The notes under the pieces were generated by a model. It was not told the DNA's origin, did not search any database, and saw only the letters and a list, made by a program, of their open reading frames with translations. Positions 6,755 through 8,879 of a stretch of DNA of 8,879 bases are shown in pieces. The position numbers and the translations under genes are program-made. Location: contig JAEDIZ010000083.1 of the NCBI GenBank assembly GCA_016296635.1, positions 1 to 8,879 of the forward strand, written 5' to 3'. This stretch comes from Oscillospiraceae bacterium (lineage in GTDB: Bacteria > Bacillota > Clostridia > Oscillospirales > Oscillospiraceae). The first letter of the stretch is position 1; every line of letters begins with the position of its first letter.

Positions 6755-8749
6755 ATGAAAAAGAATCCAAAGCTTTCGGCAGTTTTGCTGGTCCTGTTTG
6801 TGGCGGCGGCGATCGTCTGTATGAGCATTGCAAACTGCATCCAGACCAACAACGGAAAAACGACCGTGACCGAGGGCATCATTGAAACCGATGCAGGCGA
6901 TCTTGCCTATAAGCTCTACGTTCCGGAAACCGCTACCAGCGCAAATCCCGCTCCCGGCGTTCTGCTGCTGCACGGCTATCAGAACGACCACGAGACCTGC
7001 GCGGCATACGCCATTGAACTGGCCCGCCGCGGCGCAGTGGTTCTTGCCATCGATGAATACGGTCACGGCAAGACGGAACCCGGCCTCTTGAATAGGGGTT
7101 ATGTCAACCACAAAGTCACCGTGAACTTCGGCGAGGACAGCGAAGCCGACGGAACCTTCGTTTCCATCGGCGGTCAGACCCGCTATAAGATCATGATGAA
7201 CTTCTCCAACCTGTCGTTCTTTGATGAGCATTACACCACCGATGACGCGGGCAACTGTGTCACGGATTCCTCCGCCGGCGGCATCGCTGCCTATGCGGTT
7301 CTGGCGGATATGGACTGCGTAGACAATACGAAACTGGCAGTCAGCGGACATTCCATGGGCACGTGGTCATCCTGGACGGTGGCAGCGGCCTATTCCGGCA
7401 CCGACATCGAACCGAAGGCAACAGTGCTGCAGTGCGGCGAGCTGTTCCGCGACAGCGCCTATGACGCAGAAAACATCCACTTCAACAATGTGCTTCTGCT
7501 GCAGGCTAAATACGATGAGTTCAGCTATTTCCGCGATTACAAGATGGTCGTCAATGACGAGCTGCTTCGCTCCGACCTTCGTACCGAGTTCCTCGGCACG
7601 ACTGCGGACAAGGCTGCATGGAACGAGACCTTCGGCAGCTTCTCTGACGGCTCGGCCCGCCGTATGGAGCTTCTTATGACCAACCACCGTCTGACCACCC
7701 ACAATGCTCACGGCCTTGCCACAGCGATGGAGTGGTTTGCAGACACCATCGGCCTGGATACCTCCATTGCTCCCACCGATCAGGTTGCCATGAAGAAGGA
7801 AAATCTGGTTCTGGCAGCCATGCTGTTGGCGCTGGCGGCCATGCTTCCGCTGATGGAGCTGCTGCTGTGTCTGCCGGTATTCAAAAAAGCTGCACAGCCG
7901 CTTCCCTCCAAAGACGGCATCAAGAGCAAGAAGGCATGGACCCGCGGTGCAATTATTACCGTGCTTCTGGCCTTTGCGACCTATCCGTTCATGACCCAGT
8001 TAGGTCACGGCCTGCTGCCGCTGCCGGAGAATATCTTCCGTATGACGGTCGGCAACGGCTTCGTTTCCTGGTACGGCCTGCTGATCCTTGTGATGCTGAT
8101 TACATCGATCGTTGGATACAAGAAGGCAAAGAAGCGCGGCGTGACGGACGGATGGTATTCCATGGGTCTCGGCTCCGCGGAAGCACCCGATAAAATGGGC
8201 TGGGGGATTTTCGGACGCGGTCTGCTGCTGAGCGTCTGCATGGTCGGTCTTGTCTATATTCTGGTTACCATCTGTGAGCGGGTCTTCATGCTGGACTTCC
8301 GCTTCATCTGGCCCTTCTTCAAGAGCTTCAACCTGACAAGACTCGGTCAGTTCGGCGTGTACATTCCTATCTTTGCGCTGTTCTTCATTCTGAACAACAG
8401 CAAGATCATGGCATCCATGCGCACCGAAGCCGCCTACAGACCTGGCTTTAAGGGCTTCATGGGCAGCTGGTGGCGTATTGCGCTGCAGATGATCGGCGGC
8501 GTTCTGCTGCTGGTTCTGCTGGAGTACATCCCGTTCTTTATGGATCTCGGCCCGGGCGCCGATCTGCTGTTCGGCTTCACCTTCGGCGGCCCCTTCATGT
8601 CGCTGATGATTCTCTTTGTTCCGCAGGTGCTGGTGTTCAGCGTCCTCGGAACCTATATCTATCGCCGTACCGGCAATGTCTACACCGGAGCGCTGACCAT
8701 TGCGATGTTGGCCTGCTGGATCGTAACCGGCGGTTCCTCCATGATTTGA
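6755..8749 (+). CDS. Membrane-anchored alpha/beta hydrolase fused to a polytopic membrane domain
   Basis: A 664-residue protein in two parts. KKNPK plus a hydrophobic segment (7-27) acts as an uncleaved anchor. Residues about 40-335 form a serine hydrolase fold: oxyanion region LLLHGYQNDHE (71-80), IDEYGHGKTE (99-108), nucleophile elbow GHSMG (198-202, S200), probable acid D254 in KYDEFS and His in THNAHGL (H316 or H319). Family members are esterases, lipases, thioesterases or acyltransferases. The C-terminal half has about eight further helices, near 351-376, 398-414, 437-455, 485-506, 531-548, 574-596, 606-636 and 641-657. Lysine/arginine-rich loops (377-397, 456-461, RRTGN 637-641) alternate as the positive-inside rule demands, which places the hydrolase outside the cell. 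The last segment (TYIYRRTGNVYTGALTIAMLACW) faintly recalls CPBP-family membrane proteins, but their EExxR and His motifs are absent. It is probably third in the operon, 54 nt after the reductase and behind a hairpin. The substrate is unknown. Confidence 0.85.
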   Translation: MKKNPKLSAVLLVLFVAAAIVCMSIANCIQTNNGKTTVTEGIIETDAGDLAYKLYVPETATSANPAPGVLLLHGYQNDHETCAAYAIELARRGAVVLAIDEYGHGKTEPGLLNRGYVNHKVTVNFGEDSEADGTFVSIGGQTRYKIMMNFSNLSFFDEHYTTDDAGNCVTDSSAGGIAAYAVLADMDCVDNTKLAVSGHSMGTWSSWTVAAAYSGTDIEPKATVLQCGELFRDSAYDAENIHFNNVLLLQAKYDEFSYFRDYKMVVNDELLRSDLRTEFLGTTADKAAWNETFGSFSDGSARRMELLMTNHRLTTHNAHGLATAMEWFADTIGLDTSIAPTDQVAMKKENLVLAAMLLALAAMLPLMELLLCLPVFKKAAQPLPSKDGIKSKKAWTRGAIITVLLAFATYPFMTQLGHGLLPLPENIFRMTVGNGFVSWYGLLILVMLITSIVGYKKAKKRGVTDGWYSMGLGSAEAPDKMGWGIFGRGLLLSVCMVGLVYILVTICERVFMLDFRFIWPFFKSFNLTRLGQFGVYIPIFALFFILNNSKIMASMRTEAAYRPGFKGFMGSWWRIALQMIGGVLLLVLLEYIPFFMDLGPGADLLFGFTFGGPFMSLMILFVPQVLVFSVLGTYIYRRTGNVYTGALTIAMLACWIVTGGSSMI

Positions 8750-8879
8750 GCGAAAGAAAAGCTCTCGGGTTTTCACCAAGGATAAAAAAATACGAACTAC
8801 CAGAAAAAAGCAGCCAAGAGGAAGTGAACAGGTCCAGTAAAAACGGACAATAGACAAAAAGCCCCCTAATGTAGGAAAA
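8750..8879. other. A-rich region downstream of the operon, no gene recognised
   Basis: 130 bases to the window edge with no credible reading frame and no convincing terminator. GAAAA and TTTTC at about 8756-8774 could form only a 5-bp AT stem. Near the edge, CCTA-ATG-TAGG makes a 4-bp dyad in an otherwise A-rich stretch. The operon's true 3' end is probably beyond the window or is formed by a weak signal here. The A-rich tail could also be the approach to a mobile element, but nothing visible proves it. Confidence 0.3.

Noticed and set aside
8601..8749. CPBP (Abi) membrane protease at the C-terminus of the hydrolase fusion
   Set aside because: Only the tail pattern YRRTGN followed by a helix is similar. 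The EExxR and histidine metal motifs are missing.
8000..8857. 285-codon minus-strand open frame opposite the membrane hydrolase
   Set aside because: The translation is rich in Gln/His/Glu, the mirror of a Leu/Phe-rich membrane protein, with no domain.
8820..8879. Terminal inverted repeat of an insertion sequence at the right edge
   Set aside because: The A-rich stretch looks vaguely like an element end, but there is no second copy, transposase or target duplication in the window to support it.

Overview
The window looks like a piece of a Firmicutes chromosome, most likely an anaerobic gut-type Clostridia. The reasons are strong AGGAGG-type ribosome binding sites, TATAAT-type promoters in AT-rich gaps between moderately GC-rich genes, a permuted GH3 architecture of the kind seen in rumen and gut Clostridia, and an anaerobe-style flavin/Fe-S redox pair. 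This placement is an inference from style, not from a marker gene.

Layout. On the minus strand at the left are a two-component pair: an OmpR-type response regulator (779-1465) and, directly after it, a sensor histidine kinase that leaves the window after its HAMP domain (1-778). The gap at 1466-1701 holds divergent promoters and a 30-bp imperfect dyad. On the plus strand, 1702-3789 encodes a 695-residue protein with the domain order of a circularly permuted family 3 glycoside hydrolase (sandwich domain, fibronectin-like domain, then TIM-barrel domain). Its aligned catalytic nucleophile and several substrate-binding residues are replaced. A clear rho-independent terminator follows at 3797-3832.

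A strong promoter (3855-3883) then starts what looks like a three-gene operon. It encodes a CrtI/RetSat-like FAD oxidoreductase (3931-5475), an FNR-type flavin reductase with a C-terminal plant-type [2Fe-2S] domain (5477-6700, one base after the previous stop), and a membrane protein joining an exported alpha/beta hydrolase domain to about eight further membrane helices (6755-8749). A perfect 10-bp hairpin without a U-tract separates the second and third genes and abuts the third gene's ribosome binding site.

How the genes may work together. The reductase can pass NAD(P)H electrons through its flavin and iron-sulfur cluster to the cytoplasmic FAD enzyme, which could then reduce or isomerise a C=C bond in a hydrophobic substrate. 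The membrane hydrolase could release that substrate from an ester outside the cell. No carotenoid biosynthesis gene is visible, so a reductive or catabolic role on an unknown lipid or isoprenoid is more plausible than pigment synthesis. This operon and the degenerate GH3 are the most interesting parts of the window. No tRNA, rRNA, CRISPR array or complete mobile element was seen.
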